From Archilochus colubris (Eukaryota; Chordata; Aves; Apodiformes; Trochilidae): 64,000 nucleotides of DNA. The notes under the pieces are model-generated. The model ran no database searches. It saw nothing but the letters and a program-made list of their open reading frames with translations, and was not told where the DNA came from. Positions 12,575 through 28,029 of the stretch are shown in pieces (the stretch's first letter is position 1; every line of letters starts with the position of its first letter). Location: assembly GCA_023079485.1 (NCBI GenBank), contig CM041085.1, positions 26,397,121 to 26,461,120 on the forward strand, in the 5' to 3' direction. The position numbers were made by a program, and so were the translations under genes.

Positions 12575-12640
12575 AGAAAATTCTTCTGACTGGAATCTCG
12601 CAGATGTTTTCATTAATCAAAGTTCACACTTGATTAATGC

Positions 12641-15600
12641 TCCCTTGCCATCACTACCACAAAACTGATATCTAGCCCAACCATGAACAAGATGTTGGCT
12701 GCAATTCTCCCGTCACAAGAGTGTATTTCCATAATATCCCATTTTAATATGGTGTATATGACTAGACAGCTAAGAGAGAAACAAAATTTTCCTATTTCAC
12801 TTCTTGGCACAACACAGCACAGGCTGCAGCTCAGCAGAAGTATCATTTGCTTTGTGAGAATCTTGCATACAAGTTGCTAATTGAAAATCCTCACCCTGCT
12901 GTTGGTTGGACTGGATGAAATGCAAATGCATGTTCCTGACAGGTTGCCTAATAGAAAGGGAGAAAGGAAGTAGGGTTTCTTGGTTTTGCTAGACTCATAT
13001 CTGATGCTTGAATCAAGATGATATCCAAGTTATTCAGTATGCAAGGGAACAGGTTCAGAAAAAAATAGGAATCCCATGTGTTAAAATAATAATCTGCCTT
13101 TTAGAAAATCAAAGATGAAACACAAATGAGGTTTCTAAGTACTTGCTTTTCTTTTCTTGCTTTTAGGTCTCTGTTTACCACCAGTTGAGGCTGAGGAAGG
13201 TGACTGCGTTATTTCCAACACTATCAGACTGCTTGTGCAAGAACTCTTGGACCTCCCAGGGCTCACTTCTGTAGAGGCCTGATTCTTACTTAATAATCCT
13301 GCTGAGTTTTTTCTTGGGCTTTCTGCTGCTCTTACACAGCAATCATTACTCTTCCTTCAAAATAATTATTTCTGATTCATACCATAGGCTGTGGGAGAGG
13401 AACTGGTCTCTCATTTCCAGTGAAGTTGTACTGAGGTACATTTGACTCACACGTGTCAGATAATCTAGGTCAGCATTGGTTCCATGTGTGAGCTCTTGGG
13501 TGGTTTTCCCAATTAAAAACATGCTACTAGCTCACAGAATTATTTTCCTTCCCAAACTGATAGCTGAAAAATGTACACAACTCAGGATGACAGAAGTTAC
13601 TGAGGAATGAGGAATACTTGAAACATCATAAAAGGAAAAAAAATAAAATAAGAGAATGATACATTTAAAGCTCTGCTTTCTGCTATGATTGATTCTTCTT
13701 AATATAGTGACTCCCCAGATCTTTTGCAAGGCAACTGACCTGTCTGCTAAGGCATGGACGTCTCTGTGTGGCCTGTATATAAAGCACTAATGGCACTGTC
13801 ACTACATATTAATTCACCCATATTATGAGGTATGCTTCTTGCTTTAAATTTGAATTTACTCTCACTCTAATAAACCAGATGGTATGTTATTAGTAGTAGG
13901 AGTTGTGGGGTCACAGAATTTTTGGCAATGGAGGATTAGGCTGTGAGCCCAGCCTGCCTCGGAGATCAAAGGAGTAGCATAGTCTGAACATCTTCAGAGC
14001 CTGGTGAACAGACTCGCTTTTCTTTGCAAAAATGAACCATAAATGAAGTCAAATTCACACTTCTAAAACTGAGAGGTCCATTTGCATTACAGAACTAAAA
14101 GAAAGAGAGCAAGGAGAAGGGTGTAAACTCTTCTTCAAAAAATGAAGAACTGGTCTTGTCTTACACAACTGCTTGTAGACTTTTCTTTGATTATAATACA
14201 GGGCTTCTTCTTAGCTATCTATGTGGAGCTTAGTGTACACTATTGCATGGATAAGAGCTCTGTCAGCTTTCTAAGGGAAATATGACAAAAGAGACACAAA
14301 ATGCAGAGCTCTACATAAAACATTGCAAAGTCAGGACTTTTAGTTGCTGGTATCTGAGGATCAAAGAAGCATTTTAAAAAGCTCAAAATGGCCCAGCAAG
14401 CCTTTTCTTGGGAAATCTTTACTAAATGATAATTTCCAAGGAGTACAGTGTTTACAAATGCAGATCCTCCCACCACTGCCACTGCTCCCACATTCAAGGC
14501 ATGCTTATGATGGAGGGCAGTGAGAACCAGTGATGGGACAGCAAAATGAGTGTTGTTCCAGTCATCTTCCAGCTAGTGTGACTGTACTGTGTGAAGGTAC
14601 AGTGACTGTACATTCATCCCATCCAGCTTGGCCACCTAAATTTTAGGCATTCAACCAAAATCAGTCATACAGTCTACATGCCCGTTATTTTCATCATAAG
14701 ACACATTTGTGAGGGTGCCTGCCTCTCTCCATTGCCTCCAGACAGAACTTCAATGATCACCACTGCAGTTAGAGGAGACAGACAAAACTACTAAGGGTCA
14801 TGATTCACTGACATGACTCAGAGCAGCCCCTCAGAGATCTGAAGGAGAAGAGTTATTACTGCCTGACAAGTGCAGAGTTAACTCCTAGTGCACTCATCTG
14901 AACCAGTCCAGTGACAGTGGCTGAATGTGACCCCACCTACCCTACAGCATCCAGCTTTCAGAGTGCCCACCAATAAAGAGCAAGAGATTATACCCACAAG
15001 ACCTGTCATTTCATTTTCTGAACTTACCATTCAGCCTCCAATGCTTAATCTCAAAGAAGGTGAAGGCTTGATAAATAAAATCAAATTAGCCCCTTATGTG
15101 ATGAATTACATCTGCAACACTAACTGAAGCTCTGCTCAAACACCAGTCTTCTTGTCATCACTGTAACCTATTTAAAAGCTCAGCACAAAGGATAACAAAA
15201 TCTCTAATGCTTTAAATCTTTTCATATGGCCTCTAAAGCTCTGGTAGCTTTTGCCATGCATTTCATGAATACTATTTTAAAATACTATTTTAAAATAAAT
15301 TTTAGTGGTGGCACCTGGTAAATCCTCTACTTATATATCAAATTTTTTTATTATTTCATACTGTAAAATTTATTAGTTCACACAGTATTTATTTTCTCTT
15401 TTTTCCCCTCTTGTTTTTTTTCTTACTGCACCTTTTTTCTGAATCAAGTTAACGTGCATTTTTTGCTAAGGCAGTATGAAAAAAAAAAACAACCATCTTC
15501 CCTCCCACCATTTCTTTCTCTCTTTCCCTTCCTCCTCTCTCCATTCTTCTTACATGTCAGTCCCAATTAATTTTAGTTTTTTTCACTGGGAAATGAAGGA

Positions 15601-18600
15601 TGTTGCTGAGTAGTTTAGAATGGACTCTGAAAGATTTCCAAGCAGCAAAACATCTTTTTCTTTCTGAGGAACATCAGAACAAGATCCTTGAAAGCCAGTA
15701 GTCTTCTGGCTTAATAGTCCTCTGGCATAATTCCTAGAGGGTAATTTATAACAGGACTTCAACAGAATGAGTATGCCCCTACCACACATAAAGGTTCCTT
15801 TCCCATCACCCCCCTAATTGTTTGGTCCCACTCCTTTATTCCAGGAGGAAAGATTTATCTACAATGTTTCTGTGGCCCTTTTTTGGGTGAGGAATGGGAA
15901 ATTTTTGGTGAAAAGACAGAAATAGATTCTTTTTAATGGTTTACTGCCTTGACTATGTAGGAGAATCAACAAGCCTATTTTTGACCTCCTGTCTTGGATG
16001 TGTGCACCATTGCCCTCTCTCACCCAGAACCAGAGCCCTGTGATGCTCTCTTTCCAAGACCAGATCACCTTCTGGAAGGCACTTGGTGGTGTGAGAACAA
16101 CATTACAGCTTCCTGGCCTACCCTGACCCTCAGAAAGGAACCACAGATTTGCTGTCACACTAAATCACAACTGCCTCTCTAGAAGTTTGTGTGAGCTATT
16201 TGGCACTACTATTTGAAACTACTTCAAGGCCCATATCATCATCCAAAGTATGTGACCAAACTGGAACTTCTAAACAGAGTGAGAAAACCATCATGTTTCT
16301 GCTTCCTTTCTTATTGCTGACTAGGACTTGAATCAACACCAGGAGTGGTTCACCCTTAAGGAAAGCCAGGGAAGACAGAATTGAGAATAAAGAACTATCT
16401 GACTATATAGTGTATTATCCTGACCATGATAACAATGACATATAATGAGGTCAGGAACTTGCAGCCATAGGAATAGTGGAACCCTTATTACCTGGGCCTA
16501 AAGTGAGATCACACACAATTGTCACTGAGGAGAGGAGTCAGGCTTTGAAGATGGGCAGAATTTGGAAGGCCAAGAGAGACACAGATGCTCTGTAGTGAGA
16601 ATGCTTTTCATGAATAGAGATCCTGCAGGGAGCAAGCCAGAAAAACTTGACTTAGCAATTTTACAGTCTAGTAAGGCACTATCAGCATTCCTTTAGCAAA
16701 GGAGGATTGGTTTGCTCATGTATGATAGAATATCAAATGCAGTTAAAAATTGGTGCAATGCCATGTAGCTACTGCTCAAGTCCCTTTTAAAGAGTCAGTA
16801 CATCATGTAAAACCAGTGTGAGTGGTCACTGGAAAACATTAGTTACACAGCTTCCATGGAAATTGAAAGTACCTGTTTATGGTTATGTATTCATGCAAAC
16901 AGTGTAGCATAAATAAATATCACCATTCTGTACTTAACATCACCATGTTAAGTGAAATAAGACAAAATCCAGTGCATAAAATCTTTATTTAATTTCAGGA
17001 GTAAGAGAACAGCAACTTTCTCACTGAAATGTCCAGTATTCTGTGCTGTCAACACTCGTCCTCCGATGCAGAACAGTTTTCTTAATTGTCCACAGGAGAG
17101 GAATACAGCATTACATAAAACATTTGGTAACTTGATGTAACATGGTTTCTTCTGCACAGAAGTTTCAACTATTTACTTATAGTTGTCACGCTTTTCATTT
17201 CTTATTAGGAAGGTTAAAATTAACTCTACTTCTAGTGCTTCATTATGAAGTCTTTGTACTCCTTGTCTGAGCAAGTGGGTGCAGGAATTTCTGCCCTCCA
17301 TCTTCTCCTCTTCCCCGTCTTCTTTCCACCCAATCACTAAGAAATGATGCAGGGAGAAAGGGGCAAGGACCCAGCTTCCTCTTCAATCCAGTCTGCTCTC
17401 TGATGTGAGATGATTTGTTCCACTGCAACAGTATTAGAGTACAGCCTAAGGTTCACTGAAATAAATACTTTTCCTTCTGATTTAAACCCCAGTAGAAGAT
17501 CAAGTGTCCCAAGCACAGAGGTTTCCATTAGGCCCAGCACAAACACCAAGCAAGGAGAGAGGTTGACCTTCTGTGGTCTCCACCCTTCTGCACAACTCTG
17601 CATGGTGGCTGAAATTCTAAGAAACCCTCAGAAACCTCACTGAGAAAACCTCTCAGAAAACAGAGAGTACTGTACAAACATTGTAAGCTTTAAAGTGGGC
17701 TTATGGACAAGAAAGAGAAGACATTAGGAAAAGTCAAGACTTTGATATAGCAACAGGCAGCAAGTCATATGGTCAAAAAAGCCCGGATAGGATAGGTAGG
17801 AACAGTCTTGTGGAATGTGAGTTTCTGCTCAGAACTGGTCATACTGATGACACAGTAACAGTATGAGGAAAAAAAGGAACAGAGAAACCAAGCCAGGAGT
17901 GTGAAGGAAAAAAGGGAGTGAGGGCACAGAGAGGGGGGATAAACCTCTCTGGTAGGTGCCAAAGGCCTTTCAATGCAGTGAATGAAAGTGAAGGAATATG
18001 TAGGAAATATTTTTGTTTGCTCTCCTCAAAAATGATGTCTCATTCTCAGCTTGTAGAATGATCACAGCTCAAAAATACAGAATCAAGAGTTGAACAGGTG
18101 TTTTTAAAATTAAGTTAATTCTAGGCGTTAAATTCAATCCTTACCAACTTTAGTTAGAATACAAAGTGCTGAGAAAATGACATTCTGGCTTGGATTTTTG
18201 TCCCAGATAGAAAGGAAGAAGCTTTTTTATATAAAGTTAATTAACATACATTGCATTGAATCCAGCAGTAAAGAGTCTTTGCTTAATTAACAGGAAGAGT
18301 TTTAGAAATGTCATACTAGAATGTTGTGACTTTATTTAAATAAAAGCTGTTAAAATAATTTTTGCAAATCTAATATTTAATTATCATGATAAAGCAAAAA
18401 CAGTAAAGAAAAATCATCCCTTCTATAAGTTAACAGCTGGAGGCATAGTTACATAGTCATTGATCTAAGAGGGCATATTTTGCATCTATAATGAAAACTC
18501 AACTTAAAAAAAGAGTGGGTTTTAATTTTAAGAATGTAAAATTTTCTATCGCACTCTTACTACACAGTTTGATTTTTTGGTAAAAACAGTGAAACACCTC

Positions 18601-21600
18601 ATACCTCACTAGAGGTTCTTTTATACAGTTGTCTTCCAGCTGATCAGCAGTGATGTATTAAAAGACATTGAAAAATTACAATTAATTTCTGAAAACTGTG
18701 TTTTCTCACTTGTTTTAGAAGCAGAAAGCTGATCTGAGGAGTTTGCAGCTTCTCTTGCCTCTGTTATTTTGATGCTTCCAGTGTTTCAGGAAGTATCAGT
18801 TTTCTGCTAGAGCAATGGATACAACTCTTTTGTTTTTAACATTAGTTTTTACTTCTGAAATACAAGGCTCCCACTTCAAGCTATAGAAAAGTCATCCTAT
18901 ACATTTTTCTATTGATTTCATCCTAGACCCTAAATGAAAGAAAATGAAAGTAAGAATCTCATTTCTTGTTCTGTTTGGGGTATTCCACTTAGTCCTCTAA
19001 AAATAATTCAGAAGTGTCTGTCTGCTTGTGTGCACTGTGCACAGGGGAGTTGTTTCCAGATCATTGTTTCAGTATATCACCTTCTTTTTTTTTCCCCCAT
19101 AGTTGTAGTACCCCAATGTACTAAAGCAGAAGTTTTCCTGATGTTTGAAAAGGATATTTTTCATGTTTTACTTGCCATGGATGCTATCTTAGATGAGTTA
19201 ATTTCCTAGAGAACCTTTTGAGTCATCTAAATTGAAGGAGACAAGACTTTTCTTTGCAGAGGGATAAGTAGACCTTTCACAAAGCTTTCACAGGCCACAC
19301 ATTAAGATGCAAATTACTACTATTCTATAATCTGGACAGAATAAAAAAAAAAAAAAAGCTTCAAGTCCAATAAAATAAAGTTTCAGAGTAATTCCATCAA
19401 TAGCTTCTCACATCATCTAGATGTGACCTCCCTTTAACGATGGACTCCCACACTTTCACTCCTTGAAAAACAACACCTTGAATGCTTTATTAACAGAAAC
19501 ATGACAGTGTTCCAGCCCTGGTAAAATTCACAAGGAAAGTTTTTGAAAGTATTTTTAAAAAGTGTAGCTCATTTCTCAATAGGTTCCTTAAGCTTAGAAA
19601 GATACTTGTTGAAGCAAGGACTACTACATGCATCCTCACTTGCCAGCTTCTTCTGCACACTGATGCACTCAGTGACAGGAGGCTGGATAGTAGTTCCTAG
19701 CAACTTCTGCTCCTGGATGCCAGTTCTAACCTCCCACAAAGGCACTCAGGTATGCATGTAGGCCACAACAGCTGAGGGGGTGTGATATCATCTGAGAGCT
19801 GGGCACTTTGGGCTGTATGTCTGCAAACCTTCTGACAGATGGGATGAACAGGCAGCACACCCTGGGCACACCACCCAGGTGGAGCTGGAGCACACATTTG
19901 GTAGAATTCATTCTTGCATTTCAAAGGAAGCTCCAGATGAATTACTCCCATTGGTATCTTCTTCCAGCCCTCACTAGGAAGATTTCACAAGCCTGGGTGC
20001 AGTTCCTCAAAGCTGTGGTCTGGACAGCCAACCCTTCCTCTGGCCCCCGCTCATCTCCTCTGAAATGACGCTCTTCTCACTTGCATATTTGGGGGGTATT
20101 TTATAACAGAGAAATTCTCCCACACCACACAAAATGCCTTTGTTCTCTCTGCAATATTTGTTGAGAAGAATGGATTGGATACACAGAAAGATCATGGTAG
20201 GCATGTGAAAACATACCTAAAACTTAACTTAAGCCTACATTCATTTAGAGTAGAGCTCAAGGCTTTTCTGTTGTGGCTTTTTGGACTTCGTACTTGCTTG
20301 CATGCTGTTAGTGAAACTATAGCACAAATTTGTGAAAGGCCACACATAACAGGTTGTTTCACTAGCTGGAGGCACTCAATGCTTTGGGTTTCCCAGAATA
20401 TATCCTCTCTTTCTGCCTGGAAGTGTTCTCTAGGTAGTAAAAGATAATTTCCCCCATTTGTCTGGATAAGTCAGCTCTGAGAAAAGGTAGCTCTCTGGCT
20501 GCCAGATGTACAGCAGCCCCAGGGAAGGGTATGTGCAGATCATCAGGTGGATGTGTTGTTTCATGTAGAACATCAGATTGATCCCAAATGCATTGGTTCT
20601 GGGATGTAGAGTACCTGTGACACTCCTCCGCTGAGAAATCTGGGAGAGAACTATTGGAGTTCTGTTGTTAAAATTCCTTGTGTTTACTTTATACTGTAGT
20701 ATGAAAGTGGCATCCGATACTTTTTCTTCTTAAAATACTTGTGCCTGATTTTCTGTATTGCCAGCACCTCCCTTCTACATGAAACTCTCAGGCTCACCGC
20801 TCTCTCCTGCAAGAAGCATTTGAGTTTTGTCTGATGATAACTATTAGATTTAGGAGATCTCAACAGTGGGAAAATCCCAGCCCACATGTTAGGGTGTAAG
20901 GGGTTTCTGGTAGTGCACTGCTGCTGGGATGGCTCCTACAGCATCACCTAATCAATTTTTGGCTGTCTGAACAGCCTGAAGTTGCTGGGAACCAGGCCAG
21001 TGGCAATCCACTGAAGGCTGAGGGGTGGATCAGCAACATGCAGTCCTGGCCTCTCCGCTGAATAAAAAGCAGTTCAGATGTTGATCCATAGCCTGTGTCT
21101 CTATGGAGATCGAGATCATCAGTGAAAATTGTCATTCTAGCTATCTATAGGAATATTTCTGTGTGTTTTAAAGATCGTCATAAATTGATTTAACTTGTAC
21201 TCTTAGTTTTGGTCACAAACTCCCCTGTAAGAAACTGGCCAAGTATATGTAGAAGTGGTGGCTCACAGGGACAATACACAAGGGGCATCAGAGCTGCAGA
21301 AAAAGAAGGCTAAGATGTGGTAGCAGAAGCAGTTTTTATGCTTTATTGTGACCATAACTTCACCCCGTACAGTGAAGCAAAGTGTTGTTGTCATGCTGTC
21401 TTTCAACTGCTGTAACATCCTGCCCTACTTAGTTCATCTCACTATGTTCTCACTGCTCTGTGCTTTTTCCAGAACAAACCAGTAAGTGCTTCTTAGGAGC
21501 AATAGAGAGCCACAGAATCTATCCGTCTCTGTTATCAGATGGTTTCCCTGGAGCTGTAGATCAGGCTCCCAAATTTTCTGTGTGCACCAGGAGCTAAAAT

Positions 21601-24600
21601 GAGCTAACCCTCTGTCAAGCAGTGAATTCTGAGACATTTTTTTTCACTTGTGCAAACATGAGCCTGTTTAAGTGAATCAAGTACTTTACATAGCATGATG
21701 AGGGGGAACCCTGGGGAAAAAACTAGTGAGCTCATGGTCCAAAACTGATGCAGTCATAGTACTCAAAGCAAACGAGAGAAGAAAGGACTCAAATTTTCCA
21801 CTATGATAAAACCAGAAGCAAGTGCTAGAATAAGTTGGTTTTGACATCCGTTGTTCAGTGTCACCAGAGTGTTATTTTTTCTATATAGCAGAACAGTGGT
21901 TAATTCATAGCTCTTGGGATTTTTTTCTCAACCATAAATCACTATAGGATTTGGATTTTTTCCCCTATATAAATCAGTGGTTTGTAAAAAACTGCAGGGA
22001 GAAATAAACCATACAAGCTGGCAAGTAGTTTTAGTGGCATTTAAAACAACTGTGGTAGTTATAAACAGTAAACAAAACATAGTAACCAATTTAAACACTA
22101 AAGATTGTTATATCATAGAAGCATAAATCATTAATTTATTAATTTTATCAGCAGTGACTGAAACACAAAATTAAGCCAACAGTACCCCCTGTGGCAATAA
22201 TGAAGTACTGTATATCTTATAGAAAACAACTGACACAATTTGTGGTCACAGCTTGGAAATCCTCTGAAGTTGATTCTTGGAAGACAGATCTCCAAGCAGC
22301 TTCAGCACGAAGTACTTTTATAACAAATTATATTCCAGACATATTTTCAGAAACACAATCCAGAGCCTATGAGCAATGGAGATGAGGTTAGAGGCATTTA
22401 AAGAAGAGATGTACACTTGTAAATGTGATGGCAGATCACTCCTTGGATTCAGACAGTTCAGTGTTTTTAGACAACATTACTGGCTTTTTTTCTGAAGACC
22501 CTAGTAACACACTGCTGTTATGAAGTAGGAGATTAAAACATAGGAGGGTTTGAAGATGCAGTGTTCCCTCTGGCTAAACTCCTATTACAGTAGAACTGAA
22601 GGGTTCAGTTCCAAATATCCCAGCTGGCCATTTACAAAACACTGTAGCATATCTGAAATGAAACTACACTCTCCATTCTCAGCCAAATCCATCATACATC
22701 TCTTCCTACTGCCTGGAAATGAAGCTTGGAGTGACTAGGCTTCTCTCAAAGCATTAGTCATGGGTTGAAAGTTAGATGGCTTTAAGTCTTAGTTTTCCAA
22801 GAAAACTGCAGAACTTCTAGGACACATGAGTGCTTCTCAGCCAAAACTTATTTCAATTATCATCTTCAGATTTTGACATCTCTTCAAAGAGATGAGAAAA
22901 TCTAAAAGCTGCTGTCAGAGCTAGTAGGGAATGAAATTCGCTTTCATCCTCTCTCTCTTCTTTATTTTGTTGTGGAGTTTTTTCTGCAATTTGTCCTTCC
23001 AGTATGGCATTTGGAGATGGCTACAGATCATATCTTTGTGATGTTATGATAGCACAGGGGTAAAAGAAAATCATGTGATAATAACTCACTTCAGACATGC
23101 CTTTATGCCTTTTAATTAAGGATCTCATCCTTTAATTAAGGATGTGCCAGACATCTCCATGTAGATTTCTACATCCAAAAATATGTAGAAATTTAGTCTT
23201 GGGTCTGCTCAAAACTCAGGTAGAAAAAAGTAGGAAAATCACTGTTGAAACACAGGAAGTTTTCAGATGAAAGAAACTAAACCAGTATTGGTCCCTGCTC
23301 ACCTTTTAAGTAGCCGATATAGTGCTACAATATTTGCTGCTATTTTAGCTCAAAAAGAAAGCGCTCCTAAGAATAGGGTTTATTTTTTAACATATTTTAA
23401 ATGTTTGTTTTAAATAAAATAAAATAAAAACCAACAAAAAGAGGAAAAATTCAACATTTGAATGGGAAAAGAAAGGACAGCAGAATGCTACTACAATAAG
23501 AATCAGATGGAAGCTCTTATCTCCTTTTCTTCATTATTAACACATGCCCCAGTGTAAAGTGTTGTCTTCTTCCCTTTGCTTGAGTGCCTAAGAATACTGT
23601 TTATAGAATAGGAGCCTTGCACAGCATGAAATAAGGTAACAGACAGTGTCCCATTGAAGTTATAATTTAACTATAAGACAAGAAATTAAAAACTGAATCA
23701 GTCATGCAGGGTCATCCATTATTTACGTATGTACAAACAGAATTCTTGTGTAAATACTTGTGTATAATGGTGTTCTTCAGATAAACCACTCAAGTCAGAC
23801 CTACTTTCCTCAGCTGCCCATTGTGATTTTGCCAGATGGCAATCTGTAATTTCAGCCTACTCTTTTTTTAAACACAACTAGATTTTTGTTATGTATGCGC
23901 CATGATATATGTTAGTGCTCACAAGAAATCTGAATCCCTTCTCTATACCCCGGGGAAGTCACAGTTTGAAGGGACTGATTGCAAAAATTCCTGAACATGA
24001 ATCCAGACCTACATATAACATATACACTTGCAAATAAAGGTGATGAAAGGGATTTGCAGAAATGACAGGCTACAGTGCTGTGTACCTCAGAACTTCCCTT
24101 CACTGGTATAACCTTAAAAAAATCAGTTAAGAAAGAATCATTATCTGCAACAATTTTAACAGTATCACCTTGTCCTCTTGTCTGAAGGCCTTGGAATATG
24201 AAGTCTTTATTCTGTGTATCAGAGAAAAGAAAATGCAGCAAAGTGTCACTGCTGCTTGGAAGTTATCTGGATAATTTATCTGAGCATCCAGCAGGGAGTG
24301 AGTCAAGGCTCAGCTATCTGAAAGCCTTCCTCCTGGGACTGCCTTCTGAGAAGTAAAGCACAGAACAAGGAAAAGAAAAAGAGGTCAGAATCCTTCATTC
24401 TGTAAGCTCCAGAGTCCCATATCACTTTCCAGACTGATCATTCAGATTTATATCCACTTAATACTACTTACAGAGTAACCAGTTGCTGTATACATTACCA
24501 GTTGTCTCTAAATCTAAACTGTATGTGAACTATGGGAGTGAGATGTGCCAGACTTTGAAAGGGATGAATCTAGCTCATACACAGACACCTATCCATCACA

Positions 24601-27600
24601 ACTAGCAATAACATGTACAAAGAACATTAAATACCTTGCCTGGGCTGAGATTTTCTCCTTTCAGATGTGCCCTAGTGTTTGCTTTATTTCTGAAGCAGCA
24701 CTAGCCAAGAAAATCCTGACAATGGCCAACTATCATTGCTGTGTAGCCAAAAAAGAGGATTAATAACACATTTAGCTAAAAGCAGAAGGTTTAAATATAT
24801 TTCCCAGTTTAAACATTTTTCAGGTATAAACCACTGCTATAGATCTTTGCATGCAGAAGGATTCTGCATCACTCACTAGGAAAAATCCTGTCACCAAGAA
24901 GTCTCCTTGGAGAAGACTGAAAACTAAATAGATAGCCTGGCCAATTACTCAGCTCTAGCTACTCATAGAAAGCTGCTTAAGAGGAAGAGGTGGTTTGTGG
25001 AGCTTTGCTCTGGACAACACATCTTGTTTTTGTATTTGAGCTCAAGAGTACTGGAATCACTGGTTATCTGAAAAATCATAAATACTTACAAAGCTGAAGC
25101 TGCAACCTCTTTGAGATACTGTGGGAGAAATTAATGCTCCACAAGTGAATGTTCCACCACAGTTTACACCTGAAGGCTATCAATTTTTCACAGCAGAAGC
25201 CAGCTCAGTCCCGAAAGCCATCACTAGCTAGCACTGAGGTAGCCCACTATTTACTTATGGGTAGGCATTAAAAAAATACTAAGAATTTTTTTGAGTTCAC
25301 AGTTTTGTAAAGAATTATAAAATAAAGACTTTCCTTCAAAATGTAGGGTAATGTTGACCACAGAAAACTAAGGAGGCTTTGTTTTGCTGTATATAGGCAG
25401 CAAACACCTTTGACTCTAGGTCCAGTTTAATACACATCCTTGAACAAAAATAATTAGGTTGTTAAGTGTGAGTCAAATGTCATGTTATGAATAGTGCATG
25501 TCTGTGTGATGAAGAAATGCTGACAACATATGAGTTCAACCTCTTACCTAAATTTCCAAGCAATATTACTGTAAGTTACTTAATATGTGTGAACAACATA
25601 AATTGTAAACAAGACTAAAGAGGGAACTTTGGCCCATGAAATACACCCTTTTAGGTCCCAGAGTTCATTAAATCAGCAAGTTTGCTCTATCGTTAATCTC
25701 TCTTGAAGGAAAGTGCTTTATTTCTGTCTAAGTATATGTGACAAATAATGTGGAATGATGTAATAAACGAGGTTGCAGGGTTCCTGGCAACACTGTAAAT
25801 GTATAGTAGAAGTTCTTTAGCTCTTATCAAGAAACATTAAACAGCTTTAAAAAATATTTCCTTTTGAAATATTGTGTGAGATATTTACCAAAATGGGAAG
25901 CTACGTGAAATAAAATCACAAATTTGTTGCAAGACAAGATGAAATAAAGCTTGATTTATCTAGTTCCTTAAAAATTCCCACAAATCATGTTAGTTTGCCT
26001 TTAGAAATTCACAAATGCCTTTGATGTGCCTCAGTACTTAGTCACTGTGATAGTGTACAGACTGGTAAACAAGTCACTGTTCTCTAAGAACACTCCTGAG
26101 AGTACAACCATGCTTCCCTTCCAAATTCTCACCCAGGATATCTCACTGCAAAGTGGTTGCTATCATCTTCCTGCTGCCCTTCATTTTTCAAAAGAGAATC
26201 TAAAAAAAAAAAATTCAAAAAAAAAAAAAAAAAAAGCTGACAAGCCTACTTTATGATAACTCTGCTGGCCAACTACTAGTTAGGACTTTTGCGAACACTT
26301 GATCTTCATTGCCAAAGGCATTCTGATCATCTGGAAACACAGTTCCCCATCAGAAAAGCTAAAACAAACCTGATTCCAACATTTAAAAATATGGGCTTGC
26401 AGTCTTTCCTTCCTATACTTACAGCTTATAGTCAAAATTCTTGGCATTAAGAGTCGTACTGTAAAGCACATTTAAGGACAGAAATCCAGTATATATAATC
26501 TATTTGAACTCTGTGAGTAACCAGTAATGTAAAACTTACAACTCTTACAGGAAAAGAAAAGCTACTTGGGATCTCTATTTACCACTCCAAAATAAAAGGG
26601 AAAAATAACATATTCTCTATAGAAAAAAAAAATGCAGTGACAAGCCTTATGTACAGAGAACACTTCAGCATAATTTTAGTGTTGCCTTTCAGTGCTTCTT
26701 TGAAACACCACATAAAGCCCAATACAAACAGAATGGAAAAACAAAACTGCATCTAGTGGTCAGAGGCAATAATTTTCTTGAGCACCACAATGCTGAGCCT
26801 AAACACTCAGCATTTCTAACTTGCCATTTCATAAATCAGAAACATAATCACACATTAGCAACACCCAAATATGTTCCCAAGAGCAGTTGCATTGTGATAC
26901 AGTGGTATCTGGAACTGCTCATCAAATTCAGACCTCATACAAGGCACTATTATAAGAGAAAAAAAAATTACCAAACTAAGAAAAAATGTCATAGAAGTGT
27001 GGAGAGAATGATGCAACCAAGATGAGAGAAGCAGCATGAGAATTTGCTATTATGGAATCACTGAATATCTATAGGTAAAGAGGAGCAATCTATACCATCC
27101 CCTGCTGCTGCATCTTTGTACTGGAGTCTGATGTCTGGAAAGATAGTTGTTTTCTTTTAAAGTAGTGACTTCTGTATTCCATTATATCAGTTTTTTGTCC
27201 CTGCAAAATAAGGTCAAATGCTGATGCAAAAATTCTCTGGCCATTTATATTGCGAATCAAAATGGTTAACTCCTACTTTGAGGCAGGAACAGAAGATTGC
27301 CCAAGTCCTTTAAAATAATCTTGAGCCTAAATCACTGATTAACTCTTGCTATTCTATAGAATTTGAAGGACTCCATGGAATTATGCCCTGCAATAGCAAA
27401 GAGAAGACATATGCAAACTTTATCCAGACATTTAAAAAGGGACCCATTTCACCCTCTGGCCTTCTTTAATGTGAGAGTATCCTCATCCAATATGTTACTA
27501 AGGCAAGAAAACCCTATCTCTATTTTATTATGACTAATGGCTCCTCCATCCTTGAAATGGTTATTTTATGGCATTGAGAAGAACTGATGGGGACCATATT

Positions 27601-28029
27601 GTCCAGAGTTCATGGAAACTTCTTTGAGGTCACTGCCCTGTTCATATTTATTCCAGGCAGATCTTGTCTGATATTTGAAAGCATAATGCCAATGATGAGT
27701 CTGACAGATGGTCTTCTAAAAACTGATAATGGCAATATTGATCACAAGTGGAACATCAGCTACAAGGTAGTTCTGTTCTTTCAGATCTGTTTCCATTTGG
27801 TGGATTTAACTTGCTCTAATATGGGACAGAGGGTTTATCAGCAATGCCAAAACTTGCATCTCTGTGGTGTTCCCCTGTGTCAAGAGGGAGTGTCTAGAGT
27901 TGTTTGAGAACATCAGCGAAATATCACATGCCAGGAATATGGAGTAATTTTTAAAGTAGCATAATGCAAAGTGAATACAATTTTGCTAATCACTCCCCTC
28001 TATTTTGTTTCCTTCTGAGTGCATTTGGA
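12641..28029. other. Intergenic, no gene seen
   Basis: About 15 kb of mainly unique AT-rich sequence. Open frames are short (under 110 codons) and unrelated to each other. Minor items are short poly-A at 19343-19358, a direct repeat of TTTAATTAAGGAT near 23112-23145, and the poly-A tract at 26202-26235. Confidence 0.7.
26202..26235. repeat. Poly-A tract, interrupted once
   Basis: Twelve A, then TTC, then nineteen A. No recognisable retrogene or LINE precedes it on the + strand within the preceding kilobase, so I cannot assign it to a retroposition event. Confidence 0.8.

Larger units (their letters stand above)
11640..12640 (-). mobile_element. Candidate degraded LTR/retrovirus-derived unit (minus strand)
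   Basis: A compositionally distinct kilobase. On the minus strand, 12461-12444 resembles a lysine-tRNA-type retroviral primer-binding site: the first seven bases TGGCGCC match, and I count about 14 of 18 positions similar overall. Upstream on that strand are two imperfect copies of a segment with an AAAGTGGATAAAG-like core ending in the same GGCGCC motif (12453-12517 and 12523-12574). Downstream are about 430 bases of moderately GC-rich leader-like sequence, then a 263-base pyrimidine tract, then an AATAAA signal at 11680-11675 followed by a GT-rich stretch. I cannot define both LTR ends, the usual CA before the primer site is absent, and no gag or pol remnant is visible. A non-viral unit remains possible. 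Confidence 0.35.

Noticed and set aside
12890..12925. TTGGTTGGACTGGATGAAAT, similar to the CR1 tail GGTTGGACT...GATGA
   Set aside because: Similarity stops after about 18 bases and no terminal repeat follows.
27050..27110. ATGGAATCACTGAATATC-type string resembling a reverse-oriented CR1 terminus
   Set aside because: Only the first dozen bases fit; the expected downstream block is not recognisable.
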